64,000 nt of DNA from Labia minor. Taxonomy: Eukaryota; Arthropoda; Insecta; Dermaptera; Spongiphoridae. Where the stretch lies: positions 59,626,528 through 59,690,527 of the forward strand of contig OY720345.1 in NCBI GenBank assembly GCA_963082975.1, in the 5' to 3' direction. The notes beneath the pieces were generated by a model. The model was not told where the DNA came from. It searched no databases and saw only the letters and a program-made list of their open reading frames with translations. The translations under genes were made by a program, and so were the position numbers. Within the stretch, counting starts at the first letter, position 1. Each line of letters opens with the position of its first letter. Of the stretch, positions 25,011-34,055 are shown piece by piece.

Positions 25011-25440
25011 TTAGATAAATCCACGAAGACCCCGCAACTCGAACATGGATTCTTGCAAACAATATTTCTTGTTAACGATGTTGCCAGAGCTCATATAAGC
25101 GAGGATCCGTGGACGGCTAACTGGTGTTCCAAAAGCAGAATTAATGAATACAATAACACCAGCGAAAGATGAAATCCAAGAATCAAGGCAACAATAGATT
25201 CTAGTCAATAATATAGAAATAATATATCAGCGATAATCAGTGGACTGGTGAATCGTGGTCCCTTTTTCCTCCAATCCAGTCCATCCTGTCGGGACGCTAG
25301 CTACCGCCCGACTCCTCTCATCCAGACCATCCGGTCGGGACAATTGCTACTTCACGACTGACTCTTTGACTTTTCAACAACCAGTCTCTTCAGAGGAAAC
25401 GTATTACCATCCTAATCCTTTCCACAAAGAAATTTATTTT
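25011..25440 (-). other. Balanced single-copy block with a possible minus-strand exon
   Basis: On the minus strand a possible acceptor (ttgactag) at 25201-25202 opens a 63-codon frame ending at 25011 (for example RILAYMSSGNIVNKKYCLQ). A second frame is open for about 35 codons with a hydrophobic stretch (LILGFHLSLVLLYSLILLL). No good donor was identified and I could not assign a family. To its right, 25276-25341 holds two imperfect copies of a 46-bp unit with ccatcc(t/g)gtcgggac. The block is clearly different in composition from its surroundings and may be exon, UTR or regulatory sequence. Confidence 0.3.
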
Positions 25441-25924
25441 TAAATAAATAAATTTTATTTTTTCTTTTATTTTAAGAATTAATGATATTTTTAAAATATC
25501 ATTACAATATCTACTTATTATATTATTTAATATTAATAATTAATTAAATAATTAAGAGAGTAATTAATTACCAAAGAGAACAAATTGACATCCTGTTATA
25601 TTCACTATTCAATGTAAACTAAATAAAATATTTTATTTTATTTTTATCTTTTTCCATTGAATTGGCTGAGTTTCTTATCGCTTGTTAGAAATAGAAACAC
25701 CTAAATTATGCTAGCAAGACCCATTCAACGGCTTCATAAATTATTTAACATCAATGGCCCTTGTACAGTACAAAAATATTTGATCTTGATTTATTTATTT
25801 ACTTGAAATAGAGGGGAAATAATTAAATAATTGTTTTGTTTTTTTTAATTTATAATTAAGTCGTTTTAATTGTAAGGTTAGATAAAGGGTGAGGAATTAA
25901 TATAAAAATCAAATATATAAATAT
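25441..25924. other. AT-rich spacer
   Basis: Nothing beyond AT-rich sequence. Confidence 0.45.
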
Positions 25925-26419
25925 AAAAAAAATCTGGAGGCTCTCCACTCGTCTATCTCGCAAATTTGAATTGGATTAATTAACATATATATTATATTGA
26001 AATTAAATTATAAATTAAAATTAATAAACAATATTTATTAAAACAGCGCGTGCTTGGCTCTTTGTTGATAGCACAACGTCACGTGCTGGCGCGTGTTTTT
26101 CAGTGTTAAAAAATTAATTCCGGTACTTTCAGCAATTCAATCAAACTTAAATTTTATATACGAGATAAGAGTTTTATACAATTTTTAATAATCTGAAGAA
26201 CTATCAAACAAATATCTTTATTTTCATGGTCACTTTAGAGGAAAAAAAAATGAAAACGTGGTAGGTGAATGAGCTACATTTCCTAAAAATTGAAAGATAA
26301 CTAGGAATTTTGAATAATGCCCGTGTATCAAATTTTATTATTCTAGATCAAACCGTTTTTGCGTAACATTGTCTACATACACACATACACACACACACAT
26401 ATGTCGAGATAGTAAAAAA
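25925..26419 (-). mobile_element. HINE-B copy B3, 5' end shortened at its microsatellite
   Basis: Hairpin end (ctggaggctctccactcg), the cgcgtgctggcgcgtg segment and core are present. The copy jumps from the (CA)n tract at 26378-26400 straight to the terminal gtcgagatagtaaaaaa, so about 100 bp is deleted. It abuts the open segment at 26420-26663. Confidence 0.8.
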
Positions 26420-26663
26420 CAAACAAAGGATTCTTGCATGTATCCTCTTTATTATTAAGAGTAAAGACGGTAGAGGATCTTGAGCTTGATTTGTTTTCCC
26501 CTTTAATTTTGAGTTCGAGAATATTATCATTATTTTCTTGTTGATTGTCAAAAGACAAATCCATTTCTTGATGAATATGTCTAAATTTCTCATTGTTCGT
26601 GCCATCTCTGTTGCCAAAAGTCATGATGCTTTCAACTGATTGAGTCAATTCACTAATACCAAA
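26420..26663 (-). CDS. Candidate coding segment, gene unknown
   Basis: On the minus strand a T-rich acceptor (aatttttttag) is followed at 26663 by an open frame of about 80 codons, beginning FGISELTQSVESIMTFGNRD and continuing as a hydrophilic, N/Q/S-rich sequence (HIHQEMDLSFDNQQENND). The frame stays open into the inverted terminus of HINE-B copy B3. So either the exon ends at an unrecognised donor before about 26425, or the insertion truncated it. No domain is recognised and no signal peptide is visible. Acceptor, length of the open frame and lower AT content support coding, but the absence of a clear donor lowers confidence. Confidence 0.4.
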
Positions 26664-26844
26664 CTAAAAAAATTTATGAATTATTATAGATTATTGTTAT
26701 AAATGTAGAATATAATTACATGTAGTATGTAATTTAAATTCTATCCATCAGTGATATTTTAATTTATTAATATTAATAAAAATATTTTATTTTCTAATTC
26801 AAATAAAATTTATGAAAAATATAAATAAATGAGATATATATAAG
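26664..26844. other. AT-rich spacer
   Basis: No feature seen. Confidence 0.4.
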
Positions 26845-26955
26845 AAGTTTTGAAGAATGGTGAGATTTAATTTCGACGTTTCGGCGCCCATTTTGGTGCA
26901 ATTTTCAAGAGTGTTAAGAGAAGGGAATTTTGGAATTCTGAATCTTAGTCTGAAT
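26845..26955 (+). repeat. Family D repeat arm, target of the hAT insertion
   Basis: It contains cgacgtttcggcgcccattt and ttttcaagagtgtt, matching the 49.8-kb copy (cggcgcccattttggcgcc) and, in reverse, the copies at 19.1 and 45.0 kb. The intact hAT element inserted at its right side, and the sequence resumes at 30310. Confidence 0.65.
26948..26955 (+). repeat. hAT target-site duplication, left
   Basis: GTCTGAAT, identical to 30302-30309. Confidence 0.95.
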
Positions 26956-27419
26956 CAGTGGTTCTTAAACTGTGGTCCGCGGACCCCTGGGGGTCCGCGA
27001 AGCCTTTACTGGGGGTCCGCGGTCCTCGGAAAAAAATCATCGTAAAAATATATACATATATAAATATTTAAAGTTCATTGTTTAACTATATCCTCCTAGA
27101 GAATTACGGCTATAATTTAATACTATTAATAATACTATTTTATTTTATTAAATTGATAATTATGTCAATTAATTTTTTGTGAATAAATAAACATATATAA
27201 AAAACTATATATAAAATTTGAATTTTCATCCATTCATTCATTTAAAATCATTTTTCGATTGTTCCTTTAAAATAACCCCTCTTAGGGGCTCGGAAGGGGA
27301 GGCATATAAGGGAATTTTCTTTCACTTTGTTATTGGGGAAAACCAGGGGAGGGGACAGTCTTACCCGGAAAAACCCAAATTGTCAGCGTCCACTCTGGGG
27401 TTTTAAACAGTTTTAAAGC

Positions 27420-27529
27420 AAATGTTAATTATAAGTTCATTTCTCAACGAGTTGTATCTTTAAATTATTTTTATTAATGTTAATTATAAGTTCATTTCTC
27501 AACGAGTTGTATCTTTAAATTATTTTTAT
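27420..27529 (+). repeat. 55-bp tandem duplication inside the hAT element
   Basis: Two identical 55-bp units containing ttctcaacgagttgtatc. The perfect identity indicates a recent duplication. It lies between the left terminus and the transposase gene. Confidence 0.9.
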
Positions 27530-27718
27530 TAATTTAATTAATTATAATTAAATTATAGCTAATAATAGTTTATTATAGCTAATAATTTTTTTTAATTTTT
27601 AGTGTAATTTGCATGATCATTATTTTATAAAAACACTAAACACATTTTGCAATTTCCCAGAAAGGCTGTTTTTGAGAGTAAGTATAAGTTAGTTTTATGA
27701 ATAAAAAATATTTATTTT

Positions 27719-27837
27719 AATAATATTTTAGAATCAAATTACGAAATTAATAATATTTTAGAATCAAATTACGAAATTAATAATATTTTAGAATCAAATT
27801 ACGAAATTAATAATATTTTAGAATCAAATTACGAAAT
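27719..27837 (+). repeat. 30-bp tandem repeat (4 copies) in the hAT element
   Basis: Four essentially perfect 30-bp units (ttagaatcaaattacgaaat in each). It is followed at 27860-27980 by about five looser units of roughly 24 bp (catttaaaatgat). Both arrays fall within the candidate 5' UTR intron. Confidence 0.92.
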
Positions 27838-28055
27838 ATATTTATTATATAAATTAATATTCATTTAAAATGATATTAAATCATTTATTTAAAATGATTT
27901 AAAACATTTATTAAAATGATTTAAAACATTCATTTAAAATGATATTAAAACATTCATTTAAAATCATATTAAAACATAGCTAGTAAATAATAATTCGTTT
28001 TATTTATATTATATTTATATTACTGTAGTTCAATGTTAATAAATTACTCCATAAA

Positions 28056-29915
28056 ATGGATCGTTGGCTACAAACTGGTTCAACACAGAAACGGAAAGAA
28101 TCAGATGATGAGGCATCAACAGCAAACTCTACCAAGAAACGCAAAACTAGAAAATATTCGGATGATTATTTATCATTTGGATTTACTTATATTTGCAACA
28201 ATGATGTGGAAAGACCAGTCTGCGTTCTATGTCAGGAAAGTTTATCCAATGAAAGTATGAAACCTGCTAATCTCAGACGTCATTTACAAACAAAGCACAG
28301 CGAGCATGTTAGTAAGTCTATCGAATTTTTTAAAATGAAAAAAGAAGAACTTAATTCAAGTCAGAAATTGATGGTAAAGACGGGATCTGGTGGTATGAGT
28401 AAGAAAGCAGTAATGGCATCATATGAAGTAGCTCTACTTATTGCTAAAGCAGGAAAGCCGCATAATATAGCAGAGCAATTAATTCTTCCTGCTACAAAAG
28501 TAATTACAAATATAATGTTAGGAACTAAAGCAGCAAACGATATAAATTTGATTTCATTATCAAATGATACGGTTAAGAATAGGATTGAAGACATGTCATG
28601 TAATATAAAAGAAGAATTAATATCGAGAGTGCGCAAAAGTCACTATTACTCATTACAATTGGATGAAAGTACTGATGTCACTAATAATGCCAATTTGTTA
28701 GCTTTCATTAGATATGAGTTTGAAAATCAAATACAAGAAGATGTATTGTTTTGTGATTCACTACCTTCACGAACGACAGCTAATGACATATTTAACAGTT
28801 TGAATAATTTTATAACCGAAAATGAAATAGAGTGGCCAAAATGTGTTGGAATTTGCACTGATGGTGCTCGTGCAATGTCAGGTACAAGAACTGGATTGAT
28901 TGCTCTTATTAAAAATGTTGCGCCTCAGGTTGTTTGGAATCATTGCTGCATTCACAGAGAATCATTAGCAGCCAAAAATATGTCACCAGATTTGAAAAGA
29001 ACATTAGACGAAGTAGTTAAAATTGTCAATTTCATTAAGGCTCGTCCACTTAATTCCAGAGTTTTTAAAATTTTGTGTGAGGAAATGGGTAGTCAACATA
29101 CACATTTATTATTACATACAGATGTACGTTGGTTGTCCCGCGGGAAAGTACTCATTCGCCTTTTTGAGCTTCGAGATGAAATACGATTGTTTTTAATAGA
29201 TGCGCATTTTGAACTGACCGAATGTTTCAATGATTTTATCTGGTTAGCTAAGGTGGCTTACTTGACTGATATTTTTACAAAATTGAACGAACTTAATTTG
29301 AGCCTGCAAGGTACTGTTGTAAATATATTTAAAGTTGAAGATAAAATAGAAGCAATGATTAAAAAAATCGACTTGTGGTCGAAACGCATCCAGAACGGTG
29401 TATATGAGTCTTTTCCAACTCTCAATGATTTCATAGAAAGCTCCAGTGAAAAATTGCTTAATCAAACGCGTCAATTATTTGTTGAACATTTAATTACTTT
29501 GAAAAGCAACTTCAGGAAGTATTTTTCTACTCCTGATCCTTGCAATAACTGGATCAGAGATCCATTTAATATGGAAATTACAAATACTAAACATTTATCT
29601 GCACCTGAACAAGATATTCTCGTGGAATTATCATGTGATACAACTTATAAACTAAAATTTAACAAAACTGAATTGAGCAACTTTTGGTTACTTCTCAGGT
29701 CAGATTATCCTGCGCTTGCAAATAAAGCACTTCAACACTTGATTCCATTCTGCACAACATATTTATGCGAACAAGCTTTTTCGGTACTATTTTATATTAA
29801 GTCTAAATATAGAAACAAATTAAATGTAGAGCCGGATCTTAGATTAAAAGTTTCCAATATTAAGCCAGATATTGAGATTCTTGTTTCAAGAAAACAACTG
29901 CATACATCTCATTAA
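28056..29915 (+). CDS. hAT-family transposase with BED zinc finger (ZBED5-like)
   Basis: The 619-aa transposase cuts and pastes the surrounding hAT element. The start at 28056 (MDRWLQTGS) matches the usual N terminus of this subfamily. Domains in order: a basic K/R-rich stretch (about 22-34) as likely nuclear signal; a BED-type zinc finger with C56-x2-C59 and H76-x4-H81; then the RNase-H-like fold, with first acid D203 in LQLDEST, second acid D269 in CTDGAR, and the conserved HCCIHRESLAAK block after it. The helical insertion follows, with HTDVRWLSRGKVLIRLFEL. The C-terminal hAT dimerisation region has YLCEQAFS, where E572 is the third catalytic acid. No frameshift or stop is present. It is the only intact protein gene in the window. 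An AATAAA lies at 30095-30100. It resembles domesticated ZBED5/FAM200-type genes, but the intact ends and target duplication show it is still part of a transposon. Confidence 0.95.
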   Translation: MDRWLQTGSTQKRKESDDEASTANSTKKRKTRKYSDDYLSFGFTYICNNDVERPVCVLCQESLSNESMKPANLRRHLQTKHSEHVSKSIEFFKMKKEELNSSQKLMVKTGSGGMSKKAVMASYEVALLIAKAGKPHNIAEQLILPATKVITNIMLGTKAANDINLISLSNDTVKNRIEDMSCNIKEELISRVRKSHYYSLQLDESTDVTNNANLLAFIRYEFENQIQEDVLFCDSLPSRTTANDIFNSLNNFITENEIEWPKCVGICTDGARAMSGTRTGLIALIKNVAPQVVWNHCCIHRESLAAKNMSPDLKRTLDEVVKIVNFIKARPLNSRVFKILCEEMGSQHTHLLLHTDVRWLSRGKVLIRLFELRDEIRLFLIDAHFELTECFNDFIWLAKVAYLTDIFTKLNELNLSLQGTVVNIFKVEDKIEAMIKKIDLWSKRIQNGVYESFPTLNDFIESSSEKLLNQTRQLFVEHLITLKSNFRKYFSTPDPCNNWIRDPFNMEITNTKHLSAPEQDILVELSCDTTYKLKFNKTELSNFWLLLRSDYPALANKALQHLIPFCTTYLCEQAFSVLFYIKSKYRNKLNVEPDLRLKVSNIKPDIEILVSRKQLHTSH

Positions 29916-29950
29916 ATATGTAAGTTATATTTAATGAGATAGATGCAGTT
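29896..29950 (+). repeat. Hairpin overlapping the transposase stop codon
   Basis: Arms 29896-29919 and 29927-29950 pair at 22 of 24 positions around a 7-nt loop. The left arm contains the last codons and the stop at 29913-29915. It could act in transcript folding or 3' end formation; the role is inferred only. Confidence 0.85.
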
Positions 29951-30301
29951 ATTTTTTAAAATATTTCTTATTTAATATTTTCTGAAAAAAATTATAAAAT
30001 ATTTATATGAATTTAATGTAAGTACCCATTATAATTTGTGAGATTTGTTGCTATGACAATGTTTGTATTTTCTTTCTTCAATATTATAATTTCTAATAAA
30101 ATGTGTTCTACAATATGCAAAAAAATCGTTATTCACCAATCACTGTTAGAAATATTCATCATATATCCTTGTCCTTATGAGATCGTAAGCCAGAAATTAA
30201 TTAATAAAATGACGTAAAGTACCTAAAGTTGTGATGGGGGTCCGTCAAAAAAAATTTTTTCAAGTGGGGGTCCGTGGAGTACATAAGTTTAAGAACCTAT
30301 G

Positions 30302-30309
30302 GTCTGAAT
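30302..30309 (+). repeat. hAT target-site duplication, right
   Basis: GTCTGAAT, identical to 26948-26955. Confidence 0.95.
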
Positions 30310-30313
30310 GACC

Positions 30314-30361
<48 letters not shown>
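30310..30361. repeat. (TA)n microsatellite
   Basis: About 45 bp of TA repeats directly before the tgtttgtttagg start of the family D copy. Confidence 0.9.
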
Positions 30362-30364
<3 letters not shown>

Positions 30365-30740
30365 TGTTTAGGTTTCATTATAACATTTTATTATTATGAG
30401 AAATTATTTCCGGGTTATTTTTACGTTTAATTGTGAGATTTGGGTCCCGACGCCCATATCTGAAGAGAGTTTATTTAAGAAGGAATTTTTTTTTTGTGAT
30501 TTTGTGTCTTGTGCTTAGTCTCAGTGTCCAAATGACAATGTTGGTATTTTGGGTATTCAACCCAAAATACCAACATTGTCATTTGAATGGATGGGAGAGA
30601 GAGAGAGAGAGATTTTTGACTTGCCCATCAAATAACTCTCTTGACAATGGCGCCAATATGGGTGTCAAAACGCCGAGGCCAAATTTCACAATTAACAGTG
30701 TATTTTCACTGAAACCTGGAACCAAATTCTCATAATAATA
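30362..30740. mobile_element. Family D foldback element with perfect internal palindrome
   Basis: The left arm (tgtttgtttagg, gagaaattatttccgggtta, tgggtcccgacgccca) and the right arm (reverse complement: gaaatttggcctcggcg, gacacccatattggcgcca, ttgtcaagagag) are inverted copies about 100 bp long. The middle carries a perfect 26-bp-arm palindrome (30529-30585) followed by (GA)n. A 100-codon plus-strand ORF across it is explained by this structure and not by coding. Confidence 0.75.
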
Positions 30741-30870
30741 ATAATATAAATATGAAATTTTAACATAATAGGTTGGGGAAAAAGAAATCCATTATTTTTA
30801 TTTAATATAAAAAAATATTTAGATAATTTTATACATTAATTATATTCGTATTATTAATTTCTTTCCTTTT

Positions 30871-31313
30871 TACGGACCGACGGTAGTAGGGGAGGTATTG
30901 TTTTCACACCAAATTTCACAAGTGGTTATTTTTACATATCTCCACGAATCATGCATTTTCTGAACAGAAAAAAGTATTTTTACCATGATGTCTGTCCGTC
31001 CGTCCGCTGTGTGCCCGTATAGATGTGTACAGCTTGAACGGCTCAACGGATTTTGATTAATGCAACACTATGATGATTTCATCAATTTAAAATTATATGA
31101 CGTCACAGCCAGCTCCTACTTTTATATATTGCATATTATAAATAAAATAAAATGAAAAATATTTATGTTATTTCCATATCTATTTTTTATTTATTTATTT
31201 TATTTCATTAATAGATACATTTAAATTATTTGAAATTGTTTCTCTAGCTGGAAATTAATTTATTTCAAACCGTCGGTCGGTTCTGCGCCTGGCCACAGGT
31301 TAACTTATTTTTG
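30871..31313 (+). mobile_element. HINE-A copy A7
   Basis: Starts tttttacggaccgacgg, has a short gtccgtccgtccgctgtgtg microsatellite, and ends with the hairpin and taacttattt. The interior is shortened. The tctgcgcctggcc word links it to the subfamily at 43 and 48 kb. Confidence 0.85.
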
Positions 31314-31685
31314 GTAAACTTTAATAAGATAAGTAGAAATAATAAATTATAAGAAATTATTGGTTACCATTAAGTTTTTTCTATTCTACCCAAAAATCAA
31401 CTCAGCACTCGTAGAATGATCAGATAATTTAAATGTTTTTATTTTCTTTAAAATTCATATTGCTAAATTTTTAATCCATATGATAATTATTTTTTTTATA
31501 AATTATATATTATATATATATAATTTTATTATTGTTATTTTAATTTTCCAGGATTTGAAATTAATTTATATCTATATATTAGCATAATATACATTTTCAT
31601 TAATATAAATTGAACAGGTGCCAATGTTATTATTGTTTTTAAACAGGTGGTAAATATCTCAAACTTTTTACTTTAAACAATTTAA
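31314..31685. other. AT-rich spacer
   Basis: No feature seen; (TA)n-like sequence near 31505-31522. Confidence 0.4.
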
Positions 31686-31730
31686 GTTTTATTACCGACC
31701 AACATTATAGTAAGGAAGGTATTGTTTTCA
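31686..31730 (+). mobile_element. HINE-A terminal fragment A11
   Basis: attaccgaccaacattatagt followed by aaggaaggtattgttttca matches the first ~40 bp of the family only. Confidence 0.6.
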
Positions 31731-32960
31731 TTTTTATATTAAAATGAAAATTAATATTTTTCTTTATTTTTATATTATCTTATTTATATATTTATTTATA
31801 TATATATTTTATATTTCAAATTTTATTATTTTAAGATCAAATATTATAAAAAAAAAATAAAAACATTGAGAAGAATTTAAATTAATATACCAATCGGGTA
31901 TCGTATATTTTATAAGGAAAAGTTGATGATTTCATTAAAATTATCAAAGAATATAAAAATTAAAAACATTTGATTTTCTCATTATGTTTTATAGACGTGG
32001 TGAATGATTGTAGAGGATGAGATTAAGAAATGAAAATAAATCATTTCGAAATGGTGATTCGAATAATAAAAATATTTGATTACTGATGATTAGAAAGAAT
32101 TGGTTATACATATGAATTGAAGAAAGTCTGAAGGAAAGTAATGCCATATATTTTAATATATTAAGCTAAATTCAATAATATATTTATCAAAATAATATTA
32201 TTCATTTATTTATTTTATTATTTATTTTTCTATATAATGTAAAATTTTCCTTTTATGTTTTCTTAAAATATAATAATTTCTAATTTAATAAAAGATAATA
32301 TTAAGAATACGCTAAAAAATGCTCATCTTTATGTTATATTTATTATTAAGATTTAAAGAAATAATTTAATATAGAAAATGCGAAGGTGTTTTTCCATCGT
32401 CTTGGGAGCTATAGAAAGATATAAAAAAACTTATGACAATAACTTGAATATAAAACCAGGACGTTTTGGATGTAATGTATGGTTCTTTTATTTTGACTAA
32501 AAATTAATTTCTTATTCCAAATTATATATTTATTTATTCACAACTAATCTTGATGCATCATTAAAATATTGTTTTTTTTTAATTTATTATCTATTCTATG
32601 TTCATATAATTACTATTTACGATCGATAAATAAAAAAAAATGAAAAATTCAGGAAAAAATAAATTCAATGTTATTTTAATATTCAAAAAAATCTATTTTA
32701 ATATCATAATGAAATTTTAACAAACTTTCTAATAAAAAAAAAATGGACGTGATCCTCATTTTGAGTTCGTCTTGGAAACTCGTTCAAAATGCAAATATTG
32801 AATATTAAACGAGTTTATAAGACTATCTAATAATATTAATTACCAAATTGATTGTGGCTAATTAATTTAATAAGCCCATTAGAGTTGCAATTTTTTTTTT
32901 TTAATTTAAATAAATTATTTATTTATTTTTCTAATTTATCCAGCATTAATTGGGTTATTA
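31731..32960. other. AT-rich non-coding stretch
   Basis: No gene or shared repeat seen. Confidence 0.5.
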
Positions 32961-33230
32961 AAATAATGGTTGGAATTTTATGAATGTGAAAAGGGTTTAT
33001 CAAGTGGTAGAATTTATTTTTATTACCTCTCTTACGCGAGGCAATGGCGTTACTCACGACCCAAATGGGGGCTGCGATTTCAGTCGTTTTACCAAAATGG
33101 TCAAACTTTAGCTACAAAACTGGACTTTGCCGAGGGAGGACAAAAAGTGAGTGAGAGAAAGGGAAAGGAAAACAGAGGAGGGGAAAGAAAGGAAACAGAA
33201 AAGACAACAAGAAGTTGAAATAAACACAGA
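32961..33230 (+). other. Balanced single-copy block with overlapping ORFs
   Basis: Two plus-strand frames are open. One is 82 codons (32970-33218). The other starts at an ATG at 33044 (MALLTTQMGAAISVVLPKWS, about 35 codons) and runs into a possible donor, AAAAA|GTGAGTGAG. Neither has a recognised domain. The region ends in a purine-rich (GGAAA)-like tract. It may be a first exon or regulatory sequence. Confidence 0.3.
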
Positions 33231-33692
33231 GAGGCAGTGAGGGTTGAAAAATAGAATTAGTTTCCTACAATAATAGAAATTTCCAAGATAAAAATAAAAC
33301 AGCGTCTAATGTTAAGAATAAAAAAAAAAATAAAATAAAAAATAAATAAAAAATTATGCGGACATCGTTTGTCATGAATAATACAATAAATAGTACTTTT
33401 ATATTTGTTTCGTTCTTATGGATGCAATTTTACTAGATCCATTGTTTCTTTTTAAAAAGAAAAAGAGTCAGATTACAATAATAAAGTAAATTTATATTGG
33501 TAGAGATTGTTATTATATTGAACAAATAGTTTCTCAATTGGCCCTACTCCAATAAATTATAATAATGGAAACCTAGAACATGGATTAAAAAAGCATTGCA
33601 CCTTTAAAAGATCTTCATGGTAGATACTGTGATCTAAAAATAAAAAGAATTTGTTCATAAAATGAAAAAACTTTATTTATTTATTTATTCAG
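33231..33692. other. AT-rich spacer
   Basis: No gene seen. Confidence 0.45.
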
Positions 33693-33977
33693 TGAACGTT
33701 CTATATAAGCAACTCATTTAAAACAATTTCAATAAAAAAGTTTCTTATAAGGAAAAAAGAAGTGTAAAAATACTTACCGTCTGGGAAATATTTTTTATTA
33801 TTTATTTTAATAACTAAACTGTATCACAATAAATATAAATAACTATTCTAATTAACAGAGATTAACTTCAATACTGGCACGATAAAAAACAAACATATTC
33901 CAATAACAGTTTTTTACAAATTTTATGTTTTAGTGAACAGCTGTCACCTCAAATATTTAGTTTGAAAAAATAAGTTG

Positions 33978-34019
<42 letters not shown>

Positions 34020-34055
34020 AGTTGAACTAAAAAAGTTTCTTATATAGAGCGTTCA
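33693..34055. mobile_element. Short element with ~17-bp terminal inverted repeats
   Basis: tgaacgttctatataag (33693-33709) and, reverse complemented, tgaacgctctatataag (34039-34055) face each other 330 bp apart with one mismatch. A (TA)n tract (33976-34012) lies inside. No ORF. Target duplication not determined. Confidence 0.55.

Larger units (their letters stand above)
26956..30301 (+). mobile_element. Complete autonomous hAT element
   Basis: The 3346-bp element is bounded by imperfect inverted ends: cagtggttcttaaact at the left and, read from the other side, cataggttcttaaact at the right. It is flanked by a perfect 8-bp duplication. Its left subterminal region contains a 10-bp-stem palindrome (26978-26999, cgcggacccc/ggggtccgcg) and a ggggtccg block that recurs near the right end. 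It holds several short tandem repeats at 27.4-28.0 kb and one uninterrupted transposase gene. Everything needed for movement looks intact, which suggests recent activity. Confidence 0.93.

Noticed and set aside
25140-25200. Peptide DSWISSFAGVIVF resembles the TM7 motif of SLC6 neurotransmitter transporters
   Set aside because: The match is about 13 residues in a hydrophobic-type motif, and the sequence after it does not follow the family (no LGxMA-type continuation). Not enough to assign.
27719-27837. Regular 30-bp repeats that could suggest a CRISPR-like array
   Set aside because: Units are directly tandem without unique spacers and lie inside a eukaryotic transposon.
30433-30735. 100-codon plus-strand ORF
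   Set aside because: Lies across the family D foldback, its perfect palindrome and a GA tract; the translation reflects the repeats.
33766-33785. Ideal minus-strand donor (AGACG|GTAAGTATT)
   Set aside because: No acceptable upstream exon: the nearest acceptors leave 3 nt or an AT-rich non-coding segment.
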